Below, one piece after another: positions 36,405 to 46,845 of a DNA stretch of 64,000 nt. How positions within the stretch are numbered: position 1 is the first letter of the stretch; each line of letters opens with the position of its first letter. The stretch is taken from the NCBI RefSeq assembly GCF_900206265.1, contig NZ_LT907782.1, forward strand, positions 1,798,001 through 1,862,000. Direction: 5' to 3'. This stretch comes from Nitrosomonas ureae (lineage in GTDB: Bacteria > Pseudomonadota > Gammaproteobacteria > Burkholderiales > Nitrosomonadaceae). Under the pieces are notes generated by a model that worked only from the letters and a program-made list of their open reading frames with translations, did not search any database and was not told the origin of the DNA. A program made the translations under genes and the position numbers.

Positions 36405-39206
36405 CTAACCGCTATTGCGCAATCCTGCTGTTACACCATTGATGGTGAGATGAATAGAACGTTTAACCTCTTCGCTATCTTCGCCAGATCGGTAGCGGCG
36501 AAGCAATTCCACCTGCAAATGATTGAGCGGGTCGATATAAGGGATTCTATTGCGGATACTGCGCGCCAATGTGGGATTATCTTGCAGTAACTCGACATTC
36601 CCGGTGATCGCAAATAGCCATTTCTCGCTTCTCGCGCGCTCCTCTCGGATGCGTGCAAAAATCTGCTCACGCAGCGCAATATCATTAACCAATTCAGCAT
36701 AGCGTGAGGCAATACCCATATCTGTCTTAGCTAGCACCATATCCATATTCGACAACAGCGTTTGCATAAAGGGCCATTTCTGGTACATTTCCTGCAGTAA
36801 CGCCAACCCTTGTCCGTTTTGATCTTTCCGAGTTACAAATGTTTCCACTGCATGCCCAAAGCCATACCAGCCAGGCAACATCATCCGACTCTGACTCCAG
36901 CTGAATACCCATGGAATTGCACGCAAATCTTCAATATCATCAGAACTTGTGCGAGAGGGCGGCCGACTACCTATGTGTAAACCTGCCATTTCCCGGATAG
37001 GTGTCGATTCCAGAAAGAATTGCTTGAATCCCGTAGTTCCGAAAACCAAATCCTGATAAGCTGCAAAAGAAATCGCTGCAAGTTTATTCATCGCAGGGTA
37101 ATATTGATCTGCATTGCTACCGATCGAATCGTGCCCGAGCAAGGTTGCCTCCATCGTTGCAGCCACTAAAGTTTCAAGGTTACGACGTCCAATCTCAGGT
37201 TCGGCGTATTTACTACTAATAACTTCGCCTTGTTCGGTTACTCGTATCTGACCATTTACACTACCAGGGGGCTGTGCCAGGATACTCTGATAGCTGGGAC
37301 CACCGCCACGTCCAACTGTGCCACCACGACCGTGAAATAGACGCAATCCAATCTGATGCTTAGCAAAAACCTTGGTCAGTGCAATTTCCGCCTTGTAAAT
37401 CTCCCAATTTGAGGCGATAAATCCACCATCCTTATTGCTATCGGAATATCCCAGCATCACCTCCTGCACACTACCCATTGAACTTAAAAGTTTGCGATAG
37501 TACGGCAATGAAAATAATTGATCCATAATTTTGCCGCAACTTTGCAAATCAGAGATTGTTTCAAACAACGGGATGATATTAAGATGCAACTGGGGATTTT
37601 CTCCGGTTTGCAGCAAATCCACCTGCCGCAATAAGTATGCTACTTCCAGTATATTGATTACCCCGGTTGTCATGGAAATAATGTAATTCGGCATTGCTGC
37701 ACGTCCGAAACGCCGATGAATTTCAGCTGCGCACTGCAAAATGCGCAATTCGGATTGCGTCGTTTCCGAGAACTCCGAAGGAATAGTCAATAATGGATGT
37801 AATCGATTAATTTCTGATAGCAACCAATCGATACGCTCTTCCTCACTCAGCTGCAGGTAATCCTTGTGACCCGTGTAATATTCAAATAGCTCGCTTACAA
37901 CTTGTTCATGGATTTTGCTATGTTGGCGCATATCCAGAGGCGCAAGATGAAAACCAAACACATCGGCAGCTCGCCGCAAGTTGCGTAATGCACCACGCGC
38001 CACCCAAGAAGATTTATGCTGCTTCAGGGATTGAATGATTGCTTCAAGATCGTGTACAAATTCAGCACTGTCAGCGTAGGGTTCTCTGGTTTCTTCCGTA
38101 CTAAGCTGCAAAACTTGATGTCCGAATTTTTTTGCAGTGGCAACCAAACGTGCACCGATGCTCAGGAATATTCGCCGATAAGGCTCATCAGATCGATTAG
38201 GAATATCCGGCGCGGTAGCAAGCAATTTTTTGACTTCGTCACTGACCTCTACCAAACGTTCGGTCAGACTCATGGAGCGACCAATTTTTTGTACAGCATC
38301 GATATAATATTCCAGTGCCACGGCTGATTGACGTTCCATAGCTCGCAACATGACTTCATGTGTAACAAAAGGATTGCCATCGCGATCACCGCCAATCCAG
38401 CTTCCAATTCGCAGAAATGAAGTCACCAATGGTATATCGCCAGCCAGTCGACGCTCGAGCAGATCTTCGATCTTTGCGTATATGTATGGAATTTCACTTA
38501 GAAAGGTATAACTGTAGTACGCCAAACCATTTTCAATCTCATCATAAACAGACAAGCGGGTCGGACGTAACATGCGCGTTTGCCACAAAATTTGAATTGT
38601 AGCGCGTTGATTTTCTTCATTATGGCGCATTTCATTCGGAGTCAGTTCAACCCAGGCTCGTTCTTTCAACAAACGCTCAATGGCCAGTTGACAATCCAGT
38701 ATGCTTCTACGCTGCACCTCGGTTGGATGTGCTGTCAGAACTGGAGAAACGATCGCATGCTTGAAAAAATCAGTAAGGATTGTGCGTGCATTACTACTGC
38801 TTTCCAATACACGCTCAAGGGCTAAGGTCACACTTCCTGCCTGCGGCGTTGAGCCGGCACGCAGGTGAGCCCGCCGCCGGCGGTTATGATGCACATCTTC
38901 TGCAATATTGGAAAGCAGTGAGAAATAACTAAAAGCCCGAACGACCGGCAATGAATCCTTATCGCTTAATTGCTTGAGTATCGCTTCCAGTTCATACCGT
39001 GCAGCGGGATCTTGCTCTCGATGAAAGCGAATAGCTATCTTACGTATATTTTCTACCAGCTCAAAGGCCTTATCTCCCTCTTGCTCACGCACCGTATCAC
39101 CCAGCATACGTCCAAGGAAACGAATATCCTCGCGCAATGGCAAGTCTTTATCATTAGCTAGCTTATTAGTATTATTATCATAATTATCTGAATCAACATC
39201 ATTCAT
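36405..39206 (-). CDS. ppc: Phosphoenolpyruvate carboxylase
   Basis: PEPC carboxylates PEP with bicarbonate to oxaloacetate, replenishing C4 acids in an autotrophic or organic-acid-poor metabolism. The 933-residue product shows the family's catalytic signatures: VLTAHPTEVQRRSI (His), VMLGYSDSNKDGG (Lys), the LFHGRGGTVGRGGGP loop, IGSRPPSR and the C-terminal LRNSG. The length is typical of the tetrameric bacterial enzyme. It is divergent from hemC, with 124 bp between them that should contain both promoters. Confidence 0.97.
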   Translation of the reverse strand: MNDVDSDNYDNNTNKLANDKDLPLREDIRFLGRMLGDTVREQEGDKAFELVENIRKIAIRFHREQDPAARYELEAILKQLSDKDSLPVVRAFSYFSLLSNIAEDVHHNRRRRAHLRAGSTPQAGSVTLALERVLESSSNARTILTDFFKHAIVSPVLTAHPTEVQRRSILDCQLAIERLLKERAWVELTPNEMRHNEENQRATIQILWQTRMLRPTRLSVYDEIENGLAYYSYTFLSEIPYIYAKIEDLLERRLAGDIPLVTSFLRIGSWIGGDRDGNPFVTHEVMLRAMERQSAVALEYYIDAVQKIGRSMSLTERLVEVSDEVKKLLATAPDIPNRSDEPYRRIFLSIGARLVATAKKFGHQVLQLSTEETREPYADSAEFVHDLEAIIQSLKQHKSSWVARGALRNLRRAADVFGFHLAPLDMRQHSKIHEQVVSELFEYYTGHKDYLQLSEEERIDWLLSEINRLHPLLTIPSEFSETTQSELRILQCAAEIHRRFGRAAMPNYIISMTTGVINILEVAYLLRQVDLLQTGENPQLHLNIIPLFETISDLQSCGKIMDQLFSLPYYRKLLSSMGSVQEVMLGYSDSNKDGGFIASNWEIYKAEIALTKVFAKHQIGLRLFHGRGGTVGRGGGPSYQSILAQPPGSVNGQIRVTEQGEVISSKYAEPEIGRRNLETLVAATMEATLLGHDSIGSNADQYYPAMNKLAAISFAAYQDLVFGTTGFKQFFLESTPIREMAGLHIGSRPPSRTSSDDIEDLRAIPWVFSWSQSRMMLPGWYGFGHAVETFVTRKDQNGQGLALLQEMYQKWPFMQTLLSNMDMVLAKTDMGIASRYAELVNDIALREQIFARIREERARSEKWLFAITGNVELLQDNPTLARSIRNRIPYIDPLNHLQVELLRRYRSGEDSEEVKRSIHLTINGVTAGLRNSG

Positions 39207-39330
39207 TACGTTCTACATCCATTATAAAAAATGAAACCAGTATCCATTCCCGGCACGCCAAGTCAGCATCGACCATGTTAAAATGATCATCAGTAGGAAT
39301 TTTTTGTAATTTTTTCATTTTATATTATTA

Positions 39331-40287
39331 ATGCCCAACTCATTTTTATTTCCCAAGAAAATCGTTATTGCTTCACGAGAAAGCCTCCTTGCTATGTGGC
39401 AAGCCAAGTTCATTCAGAAATGCCTAAGCGAATTATACCCGCAAACTGAAATCAGCATACTTGGTATGACAACGCGCGGCGATCAAATACTGGATCAATC
39501 ATTATCCAAAATTGGCGGAAAAGGCCTATTTATTAAAGAGCTTGAGCAAGCTCTGGAAGATGGCCGTGCTGATATTGCGGTACATTCCATGAAAGACATG
39601 CCCATGAATGTTCCTGAAGGATTCAAACTAGCCGCCATAACTGAGCGGGAAGATCCACGCGACGCGTTTGTTTCTAATCACCATGCCAGCTTGGACGCGC
39701 TGCCTACCGACAGTATTGTCGGCACGTCTAGTTTGCGACGCGAAAGCCAATTGCGTGCACATTTCCCGCTACTGCAAGTACAGCCACTGCGAGGGAATGT
39801 TCAGACCCGATTACGCAAACTCGATGAAGATCAATATGCTGCAATTATTCTGGCAGCCGCCGGTTTAAAACGGCTTGAACTCTCCAATCGCATTACCGCC
39901 CTACTTAATCCTGAACAAAGCTTGCCTGCAGTTGGACAAGGCGCCTTGGGAATCGAATGCAGAGCTGATCGCATGGATCTGATTCAGCTTATGCAACCAC
40001 TACACCACCAGGCAACTGCTTATTGCGTTGAAGCCGAGCGTTCGATGAGTCGCGTACTGGGAGGCAGTTGCCAGGTGCCACTTGGAGCATTTGCTGAAAT
40101 TGACAACGACAAACTTCGACTCCGTGGATTCGTTGCCCAGCCCGATGGCAAACGCATAGTAAGCGGAGCTTTAGAGGGCAAACCTGAAACCGGTATTGCA
40201 ATGGGGCAACAACTGGCGCAAAAGCTAATTAAACAAGGCGCAGATGAAATTCTAGCTGCTTTAGTGTCTGCCGAAGGTTGGAAATAA
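39331..40287 (+). CDS. hemC: Porphobilinogen deaminase (hydroxymethylbilane synthase)
   Basis: HemC joins four porphobilinogen units to hydroxymethylbilane in heme synthesis. The 318-residue protein begins [19 protein letters not shown] and contains the dipyrromethane-cofactor loop [13 protein letters not shown] with Cys247. Other signatures are [29 protein letters not shown] and [12 protein letters not shown]. It overlaps hemD by 10 bp, so the two are coupled. Confidence 0.97.
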   Translation: MPNSFLFPKKIVIASRESLLAMWQAKFIQKCLSELYPQTEISILGMTTRGDQILDQSLSKIGGKGLFIKELEQALEDGRADIAVHSMKDMPMNVPEGFKLAAITEREDPRDAFVSNHHASLDALPTDSIVGTSSLRRESQLRAHFPLLQVQPLRGNVQTRLRKLDEDQYAAIILAAAGLKRLELSNRITALLNPEQSLPAVGQGALGIECRADRMDLIQLMQPLHHQATAYCVEAERSMSRVLGGSCQVPLGAFAEIDNDKLRLRGFVAQPDGKRIVSGALEGKPETGIAMGQQLAQKLIKQGADEILAALVSAEGWK

Positions 40288-41075
40288 CATTGCTCACCCG
40301 CAAACAACTGACTGGGATTAACATACTGGTTACCCGTCCACTACATCAATCCACTTTTCTTGCAGAAAACATTCACGCTAGCGGTGGTAAGCCGATTTTA
40401 CTTCCAGTACTGGAAATTACTGATGTCACGGATATTACCCCCCTGCTTGATCTAATTAATCGTTTGGATGAATTTGATTGGGCGGTATTTGTCAGCCCTA
40501 ATGCTGTTACCAAAAGTATGGATTTAATTACCAAGCAACGCGCGCTACCTCCTGACTTAAAAATTGCTGCTGTAGGAAAAGGCACTGCGGATACCTTAAG
40601 ACGGTATGGAGTCAACCAGGTTCTTATTCCAATCGAGCATTTTGATAGTGAGGCATTGCTTAAGTCGGAAGAATTACAAAATATGACCGAAAAACATGTG
40701 GTGATTTTTCGTGGGAATGGCGGGCGAGCGTTATTGGGTGACACGCTCGCACAACGCGGTGCACATATCGAATATGCAGAATGTTACCTGCGCAGAAAAC
40801 CAGAGATTGATAGCGCACCCTTGCTTGCTGCCTGGTCGCAAGGGAAAATACACGCAGTAATCATTACAAGTAGCGAGGGATTGCATAATTTATTTGACAT
40901 AATAGGCACGCTTGGCCAACAATTGCTGAAAACAACCCCGGTTTTTACAGCGCATGATCGCATTGCCCAAGCAGCCAGAGAATTAGGATTGAAAAAAATC
41001 GTGAAAGTACCATACGCCGGTGATGAAGGTTTACTGAAAGGTTTGTATATATACTTTCAGTCAATGGAAAAATAG
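40278..41075 (+). CDS. hemD: Uroporphyrinogen-III synthase
   Basis: HemD closes hydroxymethylbilane to uroporphyrinogen III. The 265-residue protein is poorly conserved as usual, but it has the expected two-domain pattern: [76 protein letters not shown] and [18 protein letters not shown]. Both possible starts are TTG codons (40278 and 40290). It follows hemC directly and is followed by hemY with a 147-bp gap; the usual intervening hemX is missing. Confidence 0.9.
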   Translation: MEITLLTRKQLTGINILVTRPLHQSTFLAENIHASGGKPILLPVLEITDVTDITPLLDLINRLDEFDWAVFVSPNAVTKSMDLITKQRALPPDLKIAAVGKGTADTLRRYGVNQVLIPIEHFDSEALLKSEELQNMTEKHVVIFRGNGGRALLGDTLAQRGAHIEYAECYLRRKPEIDSAPLLAAWSQGKIHAVIITSSEGLHNLFDIIGTLGQQLLKTTPVFTAHDRIAQAARELGLKKIVKVPYAGDEGLLKGLYIYFQSMEK

Positions 41076-41222
41076 TGTTATTTTGAATGAAATACAAAAA
41101 AGGGCCTTTAAATAAAGTATAAATAATCGCGCATCAATTGTACTCACCGCAGCAGTGGGTGTGTATTTATAATCCGTGATATGAATTAATAATGATCGAC
41201 TCTATTGCAATGAGGAGAATAT

Positions 41223-42398
41223 ATGAAACTGATAGTCTGGCTAATAGCACTATTCGCTGCTGCTGTAGCTGTTACACTTACTGCTAAACACATCACCGGG
41301 CATGCTTCATTGGTGATGCCGCCTTATCAATTAGAACTACCGCTCGATCAGTTTATTATTGTAGTGATCGTAGCTTTTCTAGTTTTCTATTTTTTAGTAC
41401 GACTCACCCTGGGGATATTCGGATTCAGCAGAAGGCATCGTCATAAAAAAACGGATGAGATGCTGCTGTCCGGACTGAAAGCTTACTTTGAAGGTGATTT
41501 TGTTAAAGCACAAAAGAACGCCGCCGTGGCACTAAAATTAGCAAATTCAGCAACTGTAAAAGCCATCAGTGCCGTTATCGCAGCTCGTTCAGCCCACAAA
41601 CTCAATCAAGTTAACGCACGGGATCAATATCTAAATAATGCACTCATTCAAATACCCGGCGAGAAGTCCTTATGTCTTGCCACAAAAGCTGAATTCCAAT
41701 TGGATGACGGAAATTATCAGGATGCGCTTAAAACCTTGCAGTCATTATATTCAGAAGGAGGATTGCAGCCAACTGCTGTATTGCTGCTGGAATTGGAAGC
41801 TCAGCAACGCGGTAGAAATTGGGATGCGGTGTTGGAATTAACGGAAGTGCTGGAAAAACGGCAATCGGCTAATAAAACATACATAAAAAAATTAAAACAC
41901 GATGCACAAATAGAAAATATTAGAAGCAAAACCATCGATTCACAATCCTTGAATCAGTATTGGTTGCACATATCGCCAATGGAAAAAATGGATAGTAAGC
42001 TTTGTGCAGCTGCAGTGCGTTCTTACATTTCTCTAGGAAATTGCGCAACTGCAAATCGGATTATTGAACAGAATGTTCCGATCACATGGGATAACGACCT
42101 GATTGAACTCTACGCGGAGTGCCTGGATTATCATGTCAACAGGCAAATTGAATGCGCTGAAGTATGGCTAAAATCACAGCCCAATAATGCACAACTGCTA
42201 CTGACGCTTGGTAAACTCTGCACACATTGTGAGCTTTGGGGCAAAGCGCAAAATTATCTAGAAGCTAGCTTATCGGTTGAACCAAGTTATAAAGCACATT
42301 TCGCACTGGCACAACTAAACGAGAAGCTGGGTAAACATGAATTGGCTATGAGCCATTATAATAAAGGGCTTGAATTATGTCTAAAACAGCTTATTTAA
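41223..42398 (+). CDS. hemY: HemY-type inner-membrane TPR protein
   Basis: This is the proteobacterial HemY (not the Bacillus protoporphyrinogen oxidase), an inner-membrane TPR protein linked to the heme operon. The 391-residue protein has two N-terminal membrane helices (about 2-22 and 39-62; PYQLELPLDQFIIVVIVAFLVFY), the conserved KTDEMLLSGLKAYFEGDFVKAQK, then tetratricopeptide-like helices to the end. GAGGAG lies just before the ATG. It follows hemD on the same strand; no hemX is present between them. Confidence 0.88.
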   Translation: MKLIVWLIALFAAAVAVTLTAKHITGHASLVMPPYQLELPLDQFIIVVIVAFLVFYFLVRLTLGIFGFSRRHRHKKTDEMLLSGLKAYFEGDFVKAQKNAAVALKLANSATVKAISAVIAARSAHKLNQVNARDQYLNNALIQIPGEKSLCLATKAEFQLDDGNYQDALKTLQSLYSEGGLQPTAVLLLELEAQQRGRNWDAVLELTEVLEKRQSANKTYIKKLKHDAQIENIRSKTIDSQSLNQYWLHISPMEKMDSKLCAAAVRSYISLGNCATANRIIEQNVPITWDNDLIELYAECLDYHVNRQIECAEVWLKSQPNNAQLLLTLGKLCTHCELWGKAQNYLEASLSVEPSYKAHFALAQLNEKLGKHELAMSHYNKGLELCLKQLI

Positions 42399-42528
42399 TA
42401 GATCGCTAAGAAACACACCTTCAGGAAAGCTGACGAAAAGGCCGCAAGAAAACAGAAAAAAATATAACTAAAATAACATAAGTACCTGCGGTTAACTTTA
42501 TATTTCAGAGGCCTTTTCCTTAAATGTA

Positions 42529-43581
42529 CTAAATGCTTGAGTTTGAAGGATTGCTAGTCGATGGCGTGAACACATCTGAGAAAAAAGCATTTTTAGGCAG
42601 ATTGCAATAAAGAGTAAAGTCGTGATACGCTGCTTTTATCATTGCAGGAACACCACAGGCGTAGATCTGATATTTTTCCAGACTCTTGAAATCCTGCATA
42701 ACAGCTTCATGAACCAATCCTGTTCTTCCTTCCCAGCCATCAATGGGTAAAGGCTCGGATAATACAGGCACAAATGTGAAATTCTTATGCTGTTGCTGCC
42801 AACTATCAGCTAACTCGGCTAAATATAAATCAGCTTTTGCGCGTGCACCCCAGTAAAGAATCATTTTTCTTTTGCTGCTTCGGTCATTTTCTTGATATAA
42901 AACATGTTCAAGTATGCTTTTTATTGGTGCAAATCCTGTTCCACTGGCTAGAAAAATTATTGCAGCATCTTCAGGTGCATCTCGCAAAAAGAATGATCCG
43001 AGCGGCCCGATAAAGCGAACAATATCTTTAACCCTCATTTGGTTAAAAACATATTCCGTAAATACGCCACCGGGATAATTGCGCACATGTAATTGCAGAA
43101 ACTCATCATTATGAGGAGCATTTGCTAAAGAAAAACTCCGGCGCTTCCCGTCTTTAAGCAAGATATCAATATATTGACCTGGTAAAAATTGTAATCGCTG
43201 CTTGGCAGGAAGCTTTAATGAGATAACCATAACATCGGGAGCAACAAGATCGAGCTTATGCACACGGCAAGGCAGAGTCTTTATTTCGATATCTTTAATC
43301 GCGGTGATTTCCTGACATTCAATGATCAAGTCAGTCAATGGAGAAGCGCAGCAAAATAGAGCGTTACCAGCTTCTCTTTCTTCTTTAGTCAAGGTTTCTT
43401 CACTATATCCCCCATAATTCACCGACCCCCGTATGATTTTTCCTTTACAAACCCCACAGGAACCGTTACGACAACCATAGGGAAGCGAAAAACCTTCGCG
43501 CAACGCTGCATCAAGAATGGTTTCTCCTGGCTTTACTGTTAATATATGCCCGCTAGGTTGGATAAAGATTTGATGCGACAT
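42529..43581 (-). CDS. 2Fe-2S/FAD/NAD(P)H oxidoreductase (CDP-6-deoxy-glucoseen-reductase-like)
   Basis: The 350-residue protein is a three-domain electron-transfer reductase. It has an N-terminal plant-type 2Fe-2S domain (C37, C42, C45 in YGCRNGSCGVC, and C77), an FAD domain (GQYIDILLKDGKRRSFSLAN), and an NAD domain (IIFLASGTGFAPIKSILEHV; YQIYACGVPAMIKA). In betaproteobacteria such proteins are usually annotated as CDP-6-deoxy-delta-3,4-glucoseen reductase, but the real partner is unknown. It could serve an oxygenase or another iron-sulfur enzyme. It is convergent with hemY and divergent from the next gene. Confidence 0.88.
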   Translation of the reverse strand: MSHQIFIQPSGHILTVKPGETILDAALREGFSLPYGCRNGSCGVCKGKIIRGSVNYGGYSEETLTKEEREAGNALFCCASPLTDLIIECQEITAIKDIEIKTLPCRVHKLDLVAPDVMVISLKLPAKQRLQFLPGQYIDILLKDGKRRSFSLANAPHNDEFLQLHVRNYPGGVFTEYVFNQMRVKDIVRFIGPLGSFFLRDAPEDAAIIFLASGTGFAPIKSILEHVLYQENDRSSKRKMILYWGARAKADLYLAELADSWQQQHKNFTFVPVLSEPLPIDGWEGRTGLVHEAVMQDFKSLEKYQIYACGVPAMIKAAYHDFTLYCNLPKNAFFSDVFTPSTSNPSNSSI

Positions 43582-43628
43582 TGAGTAGCAGATAAGAATG
43601 AGTACTATATGGAAATAAAATAAATTGT

Positions 43629-44525
43629 ATGAAAAAAATACTGTTAATTATCGGTTGCGGTGATATCGCCTTACGGACAGTACCACTGCTAAAAACACAC
43701 TACCGTATCCTCGGTTTATATCGTAACGCAGACCGTGCCGACCTGTTACGCGCAAATGACATTACTCCAATTTACGGTAATTTAGATTGTCCCAAAAGTC
43801 TTAAGAAGCTCGGGGGAATAGCACATTTGGTATTACACTTGGCCCCTCCGCCCAATTATGGAAAACGGGACACAAGAACACTGCATTTATTGTCTGCTCT
43901 AACAAAAAAAACGAAAAACAATTCAATAATTTTACCACAACGACTCATCTATATCAGTACCAGCGGGGTTTATGGTGACCGCCAGGGTGATTTAATTGAT
44001 GAGACTCATCCTGTTCAGCCTGAGAATGATCGAGCAATACGACGTGTCTTTGCTGAGAAACAGATACGTAACTGGGGAAAACGTAATCACATTTCGACCT
44101 GCATAGTGCGGGTACCCGGAATCTATGCAGCCAATAGATTACCTTTGCAACGTTTGCGAGATGGCCATCCCACCTTATTGGACGCTGAGGATAACTATAC
44201 AAATCATATACATGCTGACGATCTTGCGCAGATTATTTTTGCTGCCATCCGGTTTGCCAAAACCAATAGAATTTATCACGCCTGTGATGATTCTCATCTA
44301 AAAATGGGGGAATATTTTGACTTAGTTGCTGATTATTTTGGCTTGCCGCATCCTCGTCGTATCACCCGAAATCAAGCTCAAGAACAAATAACGCCCACTA
44401 TGCTATCTTTTATGAAAGAGTCCAGACGGCTTAGAAACGTCAGAATAAAAAAAGAATTACATATTAGTTTGCTATATCCCACAGCTCATGACGGCGTTAA
44501 AGCTGCATTGATTAATAATCAGTAA
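43629..44525 (+). CDS. NAD-dependent epimerase/SDR-family protein
   Basis: The 298-residue protein is an extended short-chain dehydrogenase (YeeZ-like). It has the N-terminal nucleotide-binding LIIGCGDIALR, LVLHLAPPPNYGKRDTRT, LIYISTSGVYGDRQGDLIDE, VRVPGIYAANRLPLQRL and NHIHADDLAQIIFAA. The usual YxxxK catalytic pair is not obvious after the STSGVYG serine, so it may be an NADP-binding oxidoreductase or a regulator. It divides divergently from the flavin reductase gene by 47 bp. Confidence 0.82.
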   Translation: MKKILLIIGCGDIALRTVPLLKTHYRILGLYRNADRADLLRANDITPIYGNLDCPKSLKKLGGIAHLVLHLAPPPNYGKRDTRTLHLLSALTKKTKNNSIILPQRLIYISTSGVYGDRQGDLIDETHPVQPENDRAIRRVFAEKQIRNWGKRNHISTCIVRVPGIYAANRLPLQRLRDGHPTLLDAEDNYTNHIHADDLAQIIFAAIRFAKTNRIYHACDDSHLKMGEYFDLVADYFGLPHPRRITRNQAQEQITPTMLSFMKESRRLRNVRIKKELHISLLYPTAHDGVKAALINNQ

Positions 44526-44722
44526 ATCAAGCACTCAGTCTGATATTAATTCCTCAATTTTTTAGCTCGCGCTAAGTAATAGTCAATCGATGCCGTTAAA
44601 TTCGCACAATTTTAAAACAATCTTTTGATTCTATTATCAAAAAGATAAATTAGAATTTTTGTGATGCATCTGTTAGAAATTCTTAACTATCAATAGTATA
44701 TTGAGTTTTGAAGGAGCTTATT

Positions 44723-45946
44723 ATGGCAACTGTAACCGCAAGCACCGAGAAAAAAATAAAAGAAATTAATTATTCGTGGGAAGGAAAGGATAAGTATGGA
44801 AAGCAACTAAAAGGTGAAATGCGAGCCGCAGGAACTGTAATTGTAACTTCCACACTGCGCCGTCAAGGCATCAAAGTTACAAAAATAGAAAAAATGCAAT
44901 CCAATGGTAGGATTATTGAGAAAGATATAACGCTATTTACACGTCAGTTGGCAACCATGATGAAATCCGGTGTACCACTGCTACAGGCATTTGATATTAT
45001 AGGAAAAGGCCATAGTAACCGGGCATTGAGTAAGTTGTTGATGGATATTAAAGCCGATGTTGAAACAGGCAGTAATCTCACGGATGCATTCCGCAAATAC
45101 CCGCTTTATTTCGATGCGCTATATTGCAATCTTGTTGGCGCAGGAGAAGCTGCGGGCATCCTTGATACTATTTTAGACCGTCTAGCTACCTATAAAGAAA
45201 AAATTCAAGCTATCAAAGGAAAAATTAAGTCTGCTCTTTTTTATCCTATTTCAATTATTGTAGTTGCATTTGTCATCACGGCAATAATAATGATTTTTGT
45301 GATCCCGGCCTTTAAGGATTTATTTGAGGGATTCGGTGCCGATTTACCTGCTCCAACACTCTTCGTAATGGCTATCTCGGATTTCTTCGTCGCTTATTGG
45401 TGGGCAATCTTCGGTATTGTAGGTGGCGGGATTTATGCTTTCTTTTATACTTGGAAAAGATCTATCCCCATGCAGCGGATTATCGATCGTATCGCGCTTA
45501 AGATTCCTGTCTTTGGAGAAGTAATTCGTAAAGCTACTATTGCACGTTGGGCGCGCACACTCTCTACGATGTTTGCAGCAGGCGTTCCTTTGGTAGAATC
45601 ATTAGACTCCGTCGCAGGTGCTGCTGGAAATCATATCTACTATGAAGCCACAAAGAATATACAGCTTGAAGTGAGCATAGGTAACAGTTTAACGTCATCA
45701 ATGGCCAACAGTACCGTATTTCCCAATATGGTTATTCAAATGGTAGCTATCGGCGAAGAAGCGGGATCGCTTGATTCCATGCTTGGTAAAATAGCTGATT
45801 TTTACGAAGCAGAAGTCGACGATGCTGTTGCCGCACTTTCTAGCTTAATGGAACCCATGATCATGGTTGTTCTGGGAACACTCATTGGCGGTATGGTAAT
45901 CGCAATGTATTTACCTATTTTCAAAATGGGCATGGTCGTTAGTTAA
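44723..45946 (+). CDS. pilC: Type IV pilus inner-membrane platform protein PilC
   Basis: PilC is the inner-membrane platform that couples the PilB/PilT ATPases to pilin assembly. The 407-residue protein has two T2SSF domains, each with a conserved start (ITLFTRQLATMMKSGVPLLQAFDII and ATIARWARTLSTMFAAGVPLVESLDSVAGAAGN). It has three membrane helices and the C-terminal LMEPMIMVVLGTLIGGMVIAMYLPIFKMG. ATG 44723 has GGAG about 7 bases upstream; a TTG at 44708 is unlikely. It is followed by pilD with 32 bp between. The pilB ATPase gene is not in front of it as it would be in many relatives. Confidence 0.95.
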   Translation: MATVTASTEKKIKEINYSWEGKDKYGKQLKGEMRAAGTVIVTSTLRRQGIKVTKIEKMQSNGRIIEKDITLFTRQLATMMKSGVPLLQAFDIIGKGHSNRALSKLLMDIKADVETGSNLTDAFRKYPLYFDALYCNLVGAGEAAGILDTILDRLATYKEKIQAIKGKIKSALFYPISIIVVAFVITAIIMIFVIPAFKDLFEGFGADLPAPTLFVMAISDFFVAYWWAIFGIVGGGIYAFFYTWKRSIPMQRIIDRIALKIPVFGEVIRKATIARWARTLSTMFAAGVPLVESLDSVAGAAGNHIYYEATKNIQLEVSIGNSLTSSMANSTVFPNMVIQMVAIGEEAGSLDSMLGKIADFYEAEVDDAVAALSSLMEPMIMVVLGTLIGGMVIAMYLPIFKMGMVVS

Positions 45947-45978
45947 ATTTTATTTTTTCTCATCTATACAAAATAGCC

Positions 45979-46842
45979 ATGACCTTACTCAGCATATTGC
46001 AAAATTCTCCTGTTCTTTTTATTTCCTTGATAGCACTACTGGGTTTAATGGTAGGTAGTTTTCTGAATGTTGTGATTTATCGACTGCCTGAAATGCTGAA
46101 AAGAAGTTGGCTGCAACAATGTGCAGAGTTGCAAGGTCACCAAACAAGCAAAACATCACCAGCATTTAATCTCACTAGTCCGCGCTCAGCTTGTGTCCAT
46201 TGCGGCCACAAACTGAGTATATGGGAAAATATTCCAGTGATCAGCTATTTACTGTTACGCGGCCGTTGCTCCCAATGTAACGCGCGCATTTCTTTCCGTT
46301 ATCCAGCTATAGAAGTGCTAACAGCTTTAATGAGTGGCATCGTTGCTTGGTATTATGGATACAGTTTGATAACCATCGCGGCATTGATTTTTGTTTGGGC
46401 ACTAATCACTTTGACAGTGATTGATCTTAATACACAACTATTGCCGGATGATATAACTTTGCCGTTATTATGGTTGGGATTATTGGTAAATATTAATAAT
46501 AGTTTTACCGATATTCAATCAGCCGTAATTGGTGCCGCAGTAGGCTACCTTTCCTTATGGTCAATTTATTGGTGTTTTAAATTGATAACCGGAAAAGAAG
46601 GTATGGGGTTTGGTGACTTTAAATTGCTATCCGCAATTGGGGCTTGGCTAGGATGGAGCATGCTTCCACTGGTCATACTATTTTCCTCGCTGGTGGGTGC
46701 TATCGTAGGAATTGGAATGATCGTCGCAGCAAAACTCAATAATAACATACCCATCCCTTTTGGCCCTTACCTTGCTGGTGGGGCGCTTATCGCATTGTTC
46801 TGGGGAGAAAAATTAAATCATGCTTATTTTGGACTGTTCTAA
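45979..46842 (+). CDS. pilD: Prepilin peptidase / N-methyltransferase PilD
   Basis: PilD cleaves type IV prepilin leaders and methylates the new N-terminus. The 287-residue inner-membrane protein shows the N-terminal GLMVGSFLNVVIYRLPEML, the cytoplasmic zinc-binding loop with four Cys (ACVHCGHK and GRCSQCNARI), and the two aspartate motifs: TVIDLNTQLLPDDIT and GMGFGDFKLLSAIGAWLG (GxGD). Eight hydrophobic segments fit the family. It is followed by coaE after 3 bp. Confidence 0.95.
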   Translation: MTLLSILQNSPVLFISLIALLGLMVGSFLNVVIYRLPEMLKRSWLQQCAELQGHQTSKTSPAFNLTSPRSACVHCGHKLSIWENIPVISYLLLRGRCSQCNARISFRYPAIEVLTALMSGIVAWYYGYSLITIAALIFVWALITLTVIDLNTQLLPDDITLPLLWLGLLVNINNSFTDIQSAVIGAAVGYLSLWSIYWCFKLITGKEGMGFGDFKLLSAIGAWLGWSMLPLVILFSSLVGAIVGIGMIVAAKLNNNIPIPFGPYLAGGALIALFWGEKLNHAYFGLF

Positions 46843-46845
46843 CCA

